Source: an uncultured Muribaculaceae bacterium
GTDB taxonomy: Bacteria; Bacteroidota; Bacteroidia; Bacteroidales; Muribaculaceae
Length of the DNA: 64,000 nucleotides
Assembly: GCA_910588065.1 (NCBI GenBank)
Contig: CAJUPZ010000001.1
Location: 1 to 64,000 of the forward strand
Direction of reading: 5' to 3'
The notes under the pieces were generated by a model, which worked only from the letters and a program-made list of their open reading frames with translations, ran no database searches and was not told where the DNA came from. The translations under genes and the position numbers were made by a program. Shown piece by piece: positions 51,503-59,735 of this stretch. Numbering within the stretch: position 1 is the first letter of the stretch; every line of letters starts with the position of its first letter.

Positions 51503-51997
51503 TTATTTAGATTTTGAGATGAGTTTGTTTTTGATTCTGTGAAGTTTGGTAGCCACGTTGTTCCGTTCTATGCCGATTATTTCAGCTATTTCCTCGTATG
51601 AATATTCATCAAGCCAAAGGAGGATAATTGCTTTCTCAATCGGGAGAAGTTGGTTTATCAATTCGTGGAGTGCTGCAAGCTGCTCTGCCTTGTTGTCATC
51701 AGCTTCCGATGATATATCGGTAGTCGTGATTTCAAATGGGAGTGTTTCAACCTTCGGCTTATAATTACGGATAGCCATTAAAGCCGAGTTGACAGCGACG
51801 CGATAAACCCATGTAGAGAGTTTGCTCGCACCCCGAAATGACTCCAAACCCAACCAAAGGTTGGTGAGGATTTCCTGTCGTAGATCCTCATAAGGGACTT
51901 TCGTGGTTGCATAGGCCCAGCATACCTTGTTGATAATTCGGGAGTGCTCCTTTATAAAAGAGTTGAACTCCATTTGCGTTTTTGGTGGACTTTCCAT
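51503..51997 (-). CDS. ECF-type RNA polymerase sigma factor
   Basis: A 164-residue sigma-70-family protein. Region 2: FIKEHSRIINKVCWAYATTKVPYEDLRQEILTNLWLGLESFRGASKLSTWVYRVAVNSALMAIRNYK. Region 4: LLPIEKAIILLWLDEYSYEEIAEIIGIERNNVATKLHRIKNKL, a helix-turn-helix for -33 recognition. The ATG at 51997 was preferred over the upstream 52027. Its downstream partner is the membrane protein. The Bacteroidota ECF group with a membrane neighbour regulates extracytoplasmic responses; the signal is unknown. Confidence 0.9.
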   Translation of the reverse strand: MESPPKTQMEFNSFIKEHSRIINKVCWAYATTKVPYEDLRQEILTNLWLGLESFRGASKLSTWVYRVAVNSALMAIRNYKPKVETLPFEITTTDISSEADDNKAEQLAALHELINQLLPIEKAIILLWLDEYSYEEIAEIIGIERNNVATKLHRIKNKLISKSK

Positions 51998-52077
51998 TTT
52001 CTTGTTGTTTTGTAACGTTAGGTGCAAAACCGCCCCTAAAAGTTACACTCACCTCAAAATATTTTAGCAAACGCACA

Positions 52078-52117
52078 TAATCTCCGCATCTATAGGTAAT
52101 TATAGACGCGGAGATTA
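52078..52117. terminator. 17-bp hairpin between sigma and winged-helix genes
   Basis: TAATCTCCGCATCTATA pairs with TATAGACGCGGAGATTA (one mismatch), loop GGTAAT. No T run follows, so it is atypical, but it lies 19 bases past the winged-helix stop and upstream of the sigma gene; it may also act on the sigma leader. Confidence 0.6.
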
Positions 52118-52135
52118 ACATGTCACTTATATCTG

Positions 52136-52417
52136 TCAGAGATTCAGATATTCTTTAAGGGTTTCGACATATTCTTCAAATGCCTTGCGGCCTTGTGCTG
52201 TCACACGGCAGACAGTTCTGGTTTTCTTTCCGGCAAATCCTTTCTCAACGGTAATATATCCGGCTGTTGAAAGTTTGTCGAGCTGAACACTGAGATTTCC
52301 TGCGGTTGCCTCGGTTTTTTCTTTGAGAAAGACAAAATCCGCCTCGTCGACATTCATAAGAATCGACATAACCGCAAGACGTAGCTGCGAGTGCAACAGC
52401 GGATCAAGTTCTTTCAT
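52136..52417 (-). CDS. Winged-helix transcriptional regulator (HTH_34 type)
   Basis: A 93-residue DNA-binding protein. LDPLLHSQLRLAVMSILMNVDEADFVFLKEKTEATAGNLSVQLDKLSTAGYITVEKGFAGKKTRTVCRVTAQGRKAFEEYVETL is the 'winged helix DNA-binding domain' layout (PF13601) related to MarR/ArsR regulators. The gene overlaps the upstream membrane-protein gene by ATGA. The twin palindromes at 53076 and 53156 are its probable binding sites, giving autoregulation. No ligand pocket can be told. Confidence 0.9.
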   Translation of the reverse strand: MKELDPLLHSQLRLAVMSILMNVDEADFVFLKEKTEATAGNLSVQLDKLSTAGYITVEKGFAGKKTRTVCRVTAQGRKAFEEYVETLKEYLNL

Positions 52418-53046
52418 CTTTCCTCGGCTTTAAGTTTTCGTGAAATAATGAATGCCGGCACAATGAACATCAGCAGGAAGCATAGAATGTAGAGCGGAAC
52501 AACCCACGAATAGAGCAACGGTATCTGACATACATTGCAGATGATGATGGCAAATCCTGAAAAAACAGAGAAGAGCCCTCCAAAAACATACGAATTCTCT
52601 CGAAGCAGCAGCCCGCTGACGATTGCTCCGAAGCCAACCACTATAAATGCATAGTATAGCATCGACAGCCAGGCCATCGGATATCCACATTGCTGTGCTA
52701 TAAAGCAGCCGATTGTCAGCCCTATGGCGATATAGCCAACGCATTTCCACACTCCGTCACTCACCTTGTCGAGGTAGGTTTTTGCGCCGCTTTTCTCCCG
52801 TTTGGCATTTGCAAGAATAATGCTTGCGGGTATGCCGATGACGGGGATGGCAAACCAAACGAAGTTAAACAGCGGGTTGTGGGTGGTTGAAAGGAGAATC
52901 CATGCAGTTGCAGCAGTGATGATAGATAAGGCGGCCCACATCACTGAGATTCTGAGGTCAGGCAAAGCGACTCTGCGCCTTGTGCTTTGAATCATGGATG
53001 CAATGAGCTCCATGCTCTCTTGCGGTGTCAGTTTCTTGTCTTCCAT
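52414..53046 (-). CDS. Multi-pass membrane protein co-transcribed with winged-helix regulator
   Basis: A 210-residue protein. A ~35-residue cytoplasmic N-terminus (MEDKKLTPQESMELIASMIQSTRRRVALPDLR) is followed by six hydrophobic helices. Genes of this kind next to HTH_34 regulators are common in Bacteroidota and usually unannotated. The ATG at 53046 was chosen because a promoter with a -7 box at 53144-53151 gives a ~90-base leader; the longer open frame to 53340 runs through the promoter and a 33-bp minisatellite. Role unknown. Confidence 0.8.
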   Translation of the reverse strand: MEDKKLTPQESMELIASMIQSTRRRVALPDLRISVMWAALSIITAATAWILLSTTHNPLFNFVWFAIPVIGIPASIILANAKREKSGAKTYLDKVSDGVWKCVGYIAIGLTIGCFIAQQCGYPMAWLSMLYYAFIVVGFGAIVSGLLLRENSYVFGGLFSVFSGFAIIICNVCQIPLLYSWVVPLYILCFLLMFIVPAFIISRKLKAEER

Positions 53047-53075
53047 ATTCGGGAAATTTTGAGGGTTTGTAAATT

Positions 53076-53092
53076 GGTTTATAATATAAACC
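53076..53092. promoter_or_regulatory. Palindrome GGTTTATAATATAAACC, copy 1 (leader)
   Basis: A perfect 8+1+8 palindrome, 30 bases upstream of the ATG at 53046, inside the predicted 5' leader. It matches 53156-53172 at 15 of 17 positions. Confidence 0.8.
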
Positions 53093-53143
53093 ACGACTTT
53101 CTTAAAAAAGAGCGGTCGCGCGTTACCGCCCTGATTCTGGTTG

Positions 53144-53175
53144 CAAAGATAATGCGGTTTATGGTATAAACCAAA
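53144..53175 (-). promoter_or_regulatory. Promoter of the winged-helix operon
   Basis: On the minus strand TTTG (53172-53175), 20-base spacer, TATCTTTG (53144-53151). Full Bacteroidota consensus. Confidence 0.8.
53156..53172. promoter_or_regulatory. Palindrome GGTTTATGGTATAAACC, copy 2 (in promoter spacer)
   Basis: An 8+1+8 palindrome with one imperfect pair. It fills the promoter spacer and touches the -33 box, an ideal place for a repressor. Confidence 0.85.
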
Positions 53176-53212
53176 TTTTGAGCCAACTTTTTTTGAAAAA
53201 TCACAAACTTTG

Positions 53213-53292
53213 CTCGAAAATGTGGGAGTAGCCGCTTTTGAAACGCTTGAAAATGTGGGAGTAACTGCTTTTGAAATGCTTGAAAATGTGGT
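53213..53292. repeat. 33-bp minisatellite
   Basis: Two full 33-base units (53213-53245, 53246-53278) and a partial third (to about 53292), differing at a few bases. Each contains GAAAATGTGGGAGTA and GCTTTTGAAA. The period of 11 codons keeps open frames on both strands. It lies in the otherwise gene-free gap 53047-53420. Confidence 0.85.
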
Positions 53293-53367
53293 TTTCAGGG
53301 TGAAAAGTCTGTTAGAACATTTTGACGCCACTGTTTGCACGGATTGGCATTCGCGTGGAATTGAGGT

Positions 53368-53407
53368 AAAAAAATCGCTGAAATCCCAAGATTTCAGCGA
53401 TTTTTTA
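53368..53407. terminator. Hairpin terminator after OmpA-lipoprotein gene
   Basis: AAATCGCTGAAATC pairs with GATTTCAGCGATTT, flanked by A on the left and T on the right; works in both directions, and ends the minus-strand OmpA transcript. Confidence 0.9.
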
Positions 53408-53420
53408 ATGTCGGTTGCTG

Positions 53421-54122
53421 TTATTGCAGGGTGCCTGCCTGAGCCTGCTGTATCATCTGCTGATTTGCAGAAATATAAATTTCAACACGGCGGTTCTGTG
53501 CGCGCCCTTCAGGAGTGGAGTTGCTTGCCACATAATCTGCCATGGGGATGCCTTCGGCACTGAGGCGCGATGCAGCCACACCGCTGTTAAGAAGATAGTT
53601 TCTGACAGCATCGGCTCTACCGGTGGCCACTCGTTCATTCACAGCCATGCTGCCGGTATTGTCGGTGAAGCCGAATATCTGGACATTTGTCTCAGGGTTG
53701 TTGAGAAGCGAGGATGCGAATGAGGTGAGGTCGGTTCTGGCGCCGGAGCTCAGTGTTGTGCCGTTTGTGGGGAAGAGGATGCCGCCATTGAAAGTCACTT
53801 TGATAGCCTGAAGCCCATTCTGGTCGGTAACAGATTCCACTTCGGCTTTCTGTGCCAGCTCTTTTTCAAGTTCGGCTTTCTGCTTGTCCATTCTCTTGCC
53901 GATGAGGGCCCCTGCTCCTGCACCTACAGCCGCGCCGATAGCGCTCCCTATGCCGGCTCCCTTGCCTCCGCCGATTATGGCTCCGAGGCCGGCGCCTACA
54001 GCCGCGCCGCCGCCACCGCCTATGAGCGCGCCTTTACCTGTATTTGTAAAACTGCTGCATCCGGTCGATGCAAGAATGCAAAGCGACAACGCGCCGATTG
54101 TAAAGATGTTGACCTTTTTCAT
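53421..54122 (-). CDS. OmpA-family lipoprotein with glycine-zipper domain (YiaD-like)
   Basis: A 233-residue lipoprotein. The signal ends in ILASTGC. A Gly/Ala-rich glycine-zipper segment (GGGGGAAVGAGLGAIIGGGKGAGIGSAIGAAVGAGAGALIG) could insert into or lie on a membrane. The C-terminal OmpA domain has FGFTDNTGSMAVNERVATGRADAVRNYLLNSGVAASRLSAEG and NRRVEIYI, with the Asp and Arg that bind diaminopimelate of peptidoglycan. It probably links the outer membrane to the wall, as E. coli YiaD does. Confidence 0.92.
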   Translation of the reverse strand: MKKVNIFTIGALSLCILASTGCSSFTNTGKGALIGGGGGAAVGAGLGAIIGGGKGAGIGSAIGAAVGAGAGALIGKRMDKQKAELEKELAQKAEVESVTDQNGLQAIKVTFNGGILFPTNGTTLSSGARTDLTSFASSLLNNPETNVQIFGFTDNTGSMAVNERVATGRADAVRNYLLNSGVAASRLSAEGIPMADYVASNSTPEGRAQNRRVEIYISANQQMIQQAQAGTLQ

Positions 54123-54298
54123 TTTGATCTGTTTTAGTTGATGTCTTGATTATGAGGGAGCCGGATATTCCGGCCTACTGCTATAGTATATACAAATAAA
54201 CGGTGGATACGGTTTGTTTATTGCCCGGGAAAAATGATGCGGCCGGCATGAATGATATAGTTATATATGTTTTATTTTTATGCAATAAAGTTTTTTTG

Positions 54299-54306
54299 TA
54301 CTTTTG
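54299..54306 (+). promoter_or_regulatory. -7 box of EamA-transporter gene (TACTTTTG)
   Basis: TACTTTTG matches TAnnTTTG, 27 bases before the ATG at 54333. No clear TTTG at -33. Confidence 0.5.
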
Positions 54307-54332
54307 CAATATCATAACGACACAAACTGTTG

Positions 54333-55271
54333 ATGCCGATGAAATCACCCTTGCGAGACAATAGTTCAAACCTGATATTCCATGTGGGAGCACTTATAGC
54401 CGTAACGGCATGGGGAGCCTCGTTTATTTCGACCAAAGTGTTGCTCAACAATGGCTTGACCGCCGTTGAGATATATCTTCTCAGATTTATACTTGCATAT
54501 TTATTCACTTTGATAATCTGTCCGAAGCCGCTGTTCTCAAATTCATTGCGCGATGAGGTGATGTTTATGCTGTGCGGTGTTTGCGGCGGGTCGGTGTATT
54601 TCATTGCCGAGAATATAGCTGTCACGTATACTTTGGTGTCCAATGTGTCGCTAATTGTGACGTTGTCGCCGCTGATAACAACCATTCTGGTGGCAGTGCT
54701 TTACAAGAGCGAGAAGATATCGAGGGGAGTGGTGATAGGCTCGCTGATAGCGCTGCTCGGGGTGGCTTGCGTGATATTCAACAGCAGCATGAACCTGCAG
54801 GTGAATCCGTTGGGCGATATGCTGGCTCTTCTTGCAGCTGTGTGCTGGGCTATATACAGTGTGATACTTCGCCCTCTGAGCGGTATTTACAGCACATGGT
54901 TTGTGTCGCGTAAAACATTTTTCTACGGTGTAGTCACAGCGTTGCCGTTTCTGTTTCTCGACAGCAGCCATCTGGCTTTCTCCACGCTGATGAGGCCTGA
55001 GGTGGCGGGCAATCTGCTGTTTCTCGGACTTTTTGCCTCGCTGATAGCTTATCTGCTGTGGGGCTCGGCCATCAAGCATCTCGGAGCTGTGAAATCGGGC
55101 AACTATCTGTATTTCTCGCCCATTGTGACGCTGATTCTGTCCGCATGGCTGCTTGGCGAACATATTTCTCTGTTCGGCTACACAGGCTGCGCGCTTATTC
55201 TCGGAGGTGTGATTGCGTGTGAGAAGCTTGGCAAGCGCAAGGGACTCAGTCCTGATTCAAATCCTCGCTGA
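54333..55271 (+). CDS. EamA/DMT-family transporter
   Basis: A 312-residue membrane protein with 10 predicted helices in two EamA repeats: first repeat AVTAWGASFISTKVLLNNGLTAVEIYLLRFILAYL; second LLAAVCWAIYSVILRPLSGIYSTWFVSRKTF and LLWGSAIKHLGAVKSGNYLYFSPIVTLILSAWLLGE. This family exports amino acids or other metabolites across the inner membrane; the substrate is unknown. Its 3' end overlaps the convergent AlkD-like gene by 26 bases. The ATG at 54333 follows an in-frame TTG. Confidence 0.9.
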   Translation: MPMKSPLRDNSSNLIFHVGALIAVTAWGASFISTKVLLNNGLTAVEIYLLRFILAYLFTLIICPKPLFSNSLRDEVMFMLCGVCGGSVYFIAENIAVTYTLVSNVSLIVTLSPLITTILVAVLYKSEKISRGVVIGSLIALLGVACVIFNSSMNLQVNPLGDMLALLAAVCWAIYSVILRPLSGIYSTWFVSRKTFFYGVVTALPFLFLDSSHLAFSTLMRPEVAGNLLFLGLFASLIAYLLWGSAIKHLGAVKSGNYLYFSPIVTLILSAWLLGEHISLFGYTGCALILGGVIACEKLGKRKGLSPDSNPR

Positions 55272-55800
55272 AGAATTCCATTTCCTGCAGCAGTGACTCC
55301 GCGCAGCGCATTGTTAAAGGCGATTTGCGTGCGGCTTCGGCTGCTACCATGTTCTTCATGGATATTGATGCCGGGAGCAGATTCCACAGCAGACGCAGAC
55401 CTCCGTATCTGAGCATATCGCTGTCTCCGGCGAGTGCTTTGGACGCTATCTCCATAGCGTACGGGAGTTTGCGCAGCAGTTTGTGACACAGTATGTCGGT
55501 TGTCTCGGTGCATCTGCTTGCTTCCATCCATTCGAGCGCCAGCCCGGGATTCATGGCTTCTACCGGCATTATCATGGGTGCGATAAGGGTGCTCTCGCGG
55601 TTATTGCTGTCGGCGTAGAGTTGATGTGCGAGGGCTTCGTCTTTGCCGGTCATGGCTGCGATTTCATCAAGCTGTGGCAGGTTTAGCCCGAAAATCATGC
55701 GGTATGGGGAGCCTGCTTTGCGCAGCGCATCGGCAATCACACCGTTGCGCATGGCATACATGCGGCGTTTCACAGTCTGCATCGGGTTGAATTCGCTCAT
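55246..55800 (-). CDS. AlkD-like HEAT-repeat DNA-repair family protein
   Basis: A 184-residue all-alpha protein. MSEFNPMQTVKRRMYAMRNGVIADALRKAGSPYRMIFGLNLPQLDEIAAMTGKDEALAHQLYADSNNRESTLIAPMIM has the pattern of AlkC/AlkD-like HEAT-repeat proteins. DNA alkylation repair is the named activity of the family, but this short version is poorly studied and may lack activity. A TACTTTTG -7 box (minus strand) is at 55830-55837. It overlaps the EamA gene's end. Confidence 0.7.
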   Translation of the reverse strand: MSEFNPMQTVKRRMYAMRNGVIADALRKAGSPYRMIFGLNLPQLDEIAAMTGKDEALAHQLYADSNNRESTLIAPMIMPVEAMNPGLALEWMEASRCTETTDILCHKLLRKLPYAMEIASKALAGDSDMLRYGGLRLLWNLLPASISMKNMVAAEAARKSPLTMRCAESLLQEMEFFSEDLNQD

Positions 55801-55876
55801 ATAAGTACGGGTTATATATTATTATTGTGCAAAAGTAAGCAAAAAAATCGGCGTTGCATATTTCGTCTAAAGGTGC

Positions 55877-55884
55877 TATCTTTG
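55877..55884 (+). promoter_or_regulatory. -7 box of LysM-protein gene (TATCTTTG)
   Basis: TATCTTTG, full match, with GTTG at 55853-55856 (20-base spacer) as a possible -33. ATG at 55935. Confidence 0.55.
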
Positions 55885-55934
55885 CAATTCGTATGCAAGC
55901 GCATACCCTACAGAATATAATTAACTAAAATACA

Positions 55935-57953
55935 ATGGGTTTTACCAAATCTGTCATAGCTGCATGTATACTTTGCGCCGCATCGGTGCAGGTGAGTGCA
56001 CAGGTAGACAATCTGCCGCGCAAGAATGTCAACGGCGCAAGTTATTTTTACTATGAGGTTCAGCCGAAGGAAACAGTATACTCCATCAGCCGCAAGCTGG
56101 GCATCAGCTCGGCTGAGATACAGCGTCTCAATCCGAGTGTCGCCGACGGCCTGAAGGCCGGTCAGGTGCTGTATTTCCCGGCCGAAGGTGATGTTCTGGC
56201 ACGTACCCATATTGTCAAGAATAAGGAGACTTTGTATGGTATCGGCAAACTTTACGGTGTGTCGGCGACCCAACTCCTTGAATGGAATCCGTCGGCGAAA
56301 GATGGCATACGTCCCGGTCAGACCCTCTATGTCAGCGCGCCTGAGACAATTGCTTCCATGCCTGAGCCCGCAAAGGTTGCAGTTCCGGCCTCAGGACACT
56401 CATATACAATAGGGCAGGGTGAGACCTTGTACAGCATAGCTACGTCACACGGCACAACAGTCGATGCCCTTGTGGCTGCAAACCCGACTCTTGACCGCAA
56501 CCACTATGCTGCGGGCACAGTGATTGTGATACCGGAGGGTGAAGTGGCAGCTGCGACAGTCGGTGTTGCTCCGGAGGCTCCGTATCAGCCTGCTGTGACA
56601 CCGGCACCTGTGACTGTCTCAGAGAATGTTGCAAAACAGGAATTGCCGAACAGCACTGCCGAGCCAAACAGATATGTTGTCAAGAAAGGTGAGACCTTCT
56701 ACTCCATAGCCCACGCAAACGGCATCACAGTCGAGGAACTTGAAAAAGCGAATCCGGAGGTGGGAATACTTTCAGAGGGAAGGACGCTTATGCTACCTGC
56801 TGTGGCGCAGGTGCAGCCCCCCTTTGCCGAGCAGCCATCGGCAGGAGCATTTGCTGAGAATGACCCTGATTCTGTTGTAGCTCCGGCGGCGTCGATAGAT
56901 ATCGCGCTTGCTCTGCCGCTGATGCTCTCATCCGGCAATCAGCCCCGTCAGGCTCAGCTGTACACTGAATTCTACAAGGGTTTTCTGGTGGGAGTTGACA
57001 GTATGCGCAATTGCGGCAACCCGATCAATATCCAGGTTTATGACACTTCGGCATCGCTTGACAGCCTAAACGCCATACTGCGTAATCCCGCGCTTGCCTC
57101 GGCCAAAGTGATAGTGGCTCCAGACAATGAGTCGCAGCTCGCCCTCCTTGGCCGTTACGGCATGGAAAACAGGGTGAATATCCTCAACCTCTTTGTTGTC
57201 AAGGATGAGCTTTATCAGACAAATCCGTTCATGATGCAGGGCAACATCCCACACAAGGCGATGTACAGCAAGGCGATTTCTGGTATCATTGAGCGTATGG
57301 GATCTCACATTCCTGTGATTCTTACCCGCAATAACGGCGAGAAGGATAAGGACGAGTATATGACCATGCTGAAGGAGACCCTTGACGGCAGGGGCATTGA
57401 GTACAAGGAGATTTTCTTTGACGGCACCATGAAGACGGCAGACCTTCAAGTTCTGGATGCAGACGGGGAGTATGCTTTCATACCCTATTCCGGACGTCAG
57501 GTTGAGCTCAACAGAGTGCTTCCCGCGATTCTTGACTTCAAAAGCAAGTCGCTCAGGGCCGACCCCGTGAAGGTGTTCGGCTATCCTGAATGGACAACCT
57601 TCCGTGGCGAAACCCTTCAGAACATGCACAAAGCCAATAGCTTTGTGTACTCCCGCTTCTTCACAGTGCCGGAGGATCCGGCGGTGAAGTCGGTTGAGGA
57701 CAGGTATGCCGGATGGTACGGCTCCCCGATGGCCAACTTTGTTCCCCGTCAGGGATTGTTTGGCTACGACACAGCTTTGTTCCTGATCAACTGGCTCAGG
57801 AGCGAGGATGCGCCAGAGGGCAAGCCGGTAAGGCTTGAGGGTGTGCAGAACGGATTTGATTTCAAGCGTAGCGCCGGCGGCGGCTGGGTGAATGATGAGC
57901 TCTATTTCATCAACTACCGTCCCAGCGGACTTATTGACAAAATAACACTTTGA
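55935..57953 (+). CDS. Four-LysM / periplasmic-binding-fold fusion protein
   Basis: A 672-residue secreted protein. The signal peptide (MGFTKSVIAACILCAASVQVSAQ) is followed by four LysM peptidoglycan-binding repeats: residues ~40-83 (YYEVQPKETVYSISRKLGIS), ~93-136 (HIVKNKETLYGIGKLYGVS), ~155-198 (YTIGQGETLYSIATSHGTT) and ~242-286 (YVVKKGETFYSIAHANGIT). Residues ~320-672 look like a type I periplasmic-binding (leucine-binding-like) fold: DIALALPLMLSSGNQPRQAQLYTEFYKGFLVGVDSMR. The fusion suggests wall-tethered ligand sensing or binding. The next gene, a beta-barrel protein, starts seven bases later. Confidence 0.87.
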   Translation: MGFTKSVIAACILCAASVQVSAQVDNLPRKNVNGASYFYYEVQPKETVYSISRKLGISSAEIQRLNPSVADGLKAGQVLYFPAEGDVLARTHIVKNKETLYGIGKLYGVSATQLLEWNPSAKDGIRPGQTLYVSAPETIASMPEPAKVAVPASGHSYTIGQGETLYSIATSHGTTVDALVAANPTLDRNHYAAGTVIVIPEGEVAAATVGVAPEAPYQPAVTPAPVTVSENVAKQELPNSTAEPNRYVVKKGETFYSIAHANGITVEELEKANPEVGILSEGRTLMLPAVAQVQPPFAEQPSAGAFAENDPDSVVAPAASIDIALALPLMLSSGNQPRQAQLYTEFYKGFLVGVDSMRNCGNPINIQVYDTSASLDSLNAILRNPALASAKVIVAPDNESQLALLGRYGMENRVNILNLFVVKDELYQTNPFMMQGNIPHKAMYSKAISGIIERMGSHIPVILTRNNGEKDKDEYMTMLKETLDGRGIEYKEIFFDGTMKTADLQVLDADGEYAFIPYSGRQVELNRVLPAILDFKSKSLRADPVKVFGYPEWTTFRGETLQNMHKANSFVYSRFFTVPEDPAVKSVEDRYAGWYGSPMANFVPRQGLFGYDTALFLINWLRSEDAPEGKPVRLEGVQNGFDFKRSAGGGWVNDELYFINYRPSGLIDKITL

Positions 57954-57960
57954 TAAAGTG

Positions 57961-58650
57961 ATGAGACTTATTGCCAAGATTGCATTGGCGCTGTGTGTGC
58001 TGTATGCCGGAGTGATGCCGCTGTCGGCTCAGCGCACATACGAGCCAAAATTCTACATAGGGGCTAAGGGTGGCGCAACGATGAGCTCGGTGGCGTTTAC
58101 ACCCCATGTGAAACAGAGCCTGCTGCCCGGAATGCTGATGGGTGTGAGCGCGCGCTATACTGAGGAGAAGATTTTCGGACTCATCGGAGAGCTGCTTGTT
58201 GAGCAGCGCGGATGGAAGGAGAATTACGAGGGTGCGCCGTTTGCCTACAGCAGGCAGATAACATACGTCAGTCTGCCGGTACTGACCCACATTTATTTCG
58301 GCAGCGAAAAATTCAAGGGTTTTGTCAACCTCGGTGCGTCAGTGAGCTATATGCTCGGAAGCAGCATCAGCTCGGATTTTGACTATGCCAACGCTCTTGA
58401 CCAACCCGGTTTCCCGTCCCACCGCAGCGTGGAGCAGATGAGCATGGAGCTGAAAAACAAGTTTGACTATGGTATTATAGCGGGTATCGGAATGGAATTC
58501 GTTATAAAGAAGAAGCACAGCATCACTCTTGAGGGACGCTACTATTTTGGACTCGGCAATATTTATCCGTCAAGTAAAAAGGATGTGTTTTCGGGCTCGC
58601 GCAACAGCACTATCTCTGTGGCGTTAGGCTATCTTTTCCGCGTGAAATAG
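57961..58650 (+). CDS. Outer-membrane beta-barrel protein (PorT/OmpW-type)
   Basis: A 229-residue protein with a signal peptide (MRLIAKIALALCVLYAGVMPLSAQ). Amphipathic strands with FYIGAKGGATMSSVAFTP, SLPVLTHIYFGSEKFKGFVNLGASVSYML and the terminal RNSTISVALGYLFRVK fit the outer-membrane beta-barrel PF13568 group. It follows the LysM fusion by 7 bases, probably in one operon. Start ATG 57961 is preferred over GTG 57958. Confidence 0.85.
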   Translation: MRLIAKIALALCVLYAGVMPLSAQRTYEPKFYIGAKGGATMSSVAFTPHVKQSLLPGMLMGVSARYTEEKIFGLIGELLVEQRGWKENYEGAPFAYSRQITYVSLPVLTHIYFGSEKFKGFVNLGASVSYMLGSSISSDFDYANALDQPGFPSHRSVEQMSMELKNKFDYGIIAGIGMEFVIKKKHSITLEGRYYFGLGNIYPSSKKDVFSGSRNSTISVALGYLFRVK

Positions 58651-58663
58651 CAGACAGGGGGGA

Positions 58664-59695
58664 TTAGAAAGAGATGTCTCCCGGGGCGTTCAGAATTCGG
58701 AACATGAGGTCGTGAAAAAGGTCATATTCGGGCTGGCGTGAGCCGATGCCTTTGCTACGGGTGTCAAATTCGCGCAGGGCAGATATTATCTCAATCACCT
58801 TGTATGCGTTATAGTTCCGTGCCCCGGTCTCGTAGTTTTTGAGCTGGCTCTGCCATTTGAGTCCGAGCGCTGCCATGAGCGAGCCGGGCGATTTGTCCTT
58901 AGTGAAGTGGAGAATGAGCAGGTTTGCAAAGTAATTGAAAATCATGGGAGTCATTGCCAGTGAGCTCACCTTTGTGCGCCTGAAGTATTCGATCATGGTG
59001 TAGACCTTGAGCGAGTTTTTCGCGGCTATGGCGTCGATGAGTTCAAAGGTGTTGTAGTCTTTGCTGATGCCTATATTCTGCTCGATGCTTTCCGGGGTAA
59101 TTGTGGCTCCGGCCGGGAGCAGGGTTGCCATTTTAGAGATTTCGTTGTGCAGCTTGGCGAGATTTGCCCCGATGAATTCTGTGAGCATGGCCACGCCTTT
59201 TTCCTCGATGTTCAGCCCCGCGTCTTTTGCCAGGCTGACAATCAGCCCGGCGATGTTGCGGTCGTTGACTTTCGGGGATTCGAAAATCACTCCGCCGCTT
59301 TTCTTGATGGCCGATGTCAGGGTGGCGGCCTTCACTGTCTCGCCGCGGCTGCATATAGCGAGGATGGTTGTTTTCGAGGGATTGGCTGCATAGTCGGCCA
59401 GCTTGGTCAGCACATCCTTTTTGCTCTGGGCTTCCTTGACAATAACAACCTGGTAGTCTGACATCATCGGAAACCGGGTGCAGGTTTCGGCTATGGCGTC
59501 GGCTGTGGTTTCCGGGGCATAGATGGTATAGAGATTGAAATCTCGCTCGCTTTCGGGAAGGATGTTCTCGAAAACCTTGACGAGTTCATCAATATAATAG
59601 GCCTCTTCACCATGCAGAAGATACACCGGGGCAAACTGGCGCTTGGCGAGCGACTGCTTGAGCGAGGCGAATGTTAATGACGGGGCTGGTGGCAT
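58664..59695 (-). CDS. holA: DNA polymerase III subunit delta
   Basis: A 343-residue clamp-loader subunit. FAPVYLLHGEEAYYIDELVKVFENILPESERDFNLYTIYAPETTADAIAETCTRFPMMSDYQVVIVKEAQSKK matches the N-terminal delta domain, and KNSLKVYTMIEYFRRTKVSSLAMTPMIFNYFANLLILHF the C-terminal domain. It opens the beta sliding clamp. The 3' end is 13 bases from the convergent beta-barrel gene; the 5' end faces the HsdR-N-like gene. Confidence 0.93.
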   Translation of the reverse strand: MPPAPSLTFASLKQSLAKRQFAPVYLLHGEEAYYIDELVKVFENILPESERDFNLYTIYAPETTADAIAETCTRFPMMSDYQVVIVKEAQSKKDVLTKLADYAANPSKTTILAICSRGETVKAATLTSAIKKSGGVIFESPKVNDRNIAGLIVSLAKDAGLNIEEKGVAMLTEFIGANLAKLHNEISKMATLLPAGATITPESIEQNIGISKDYNTFELIDAIAAKNSLKVYTMIEYFRRTKVSSLAMTPMIFNYFANLLILHFTKDKSPGSLMAALGLKWQSQLKNYETGARNYNAYKVIEIISALREFDTRSKGIGSRQPEYDLFHDLMFRILNAPGDISF

Positions 59696-59735
59696 TTCTC
59701 AAATTTTTTGTAAATTTACACACAAAACAGATACA

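Noticed and set aside
53047..53340. N-terminal extension of the membrane protein at 52414-53046
   Set aside because: The extension would be encoded by the promoter, the palindrome and the minisatellite; the promoter position supports the start at 53046.
53210..53563. 117-codon plus-strand frame over the 33-bp minisatellite and OmpA 3' end
   Set aside because: It crosses a bidirectional terminator and runs antisense into the OmpA-lipoprotein gene; the open frame follows from the 33-base period.
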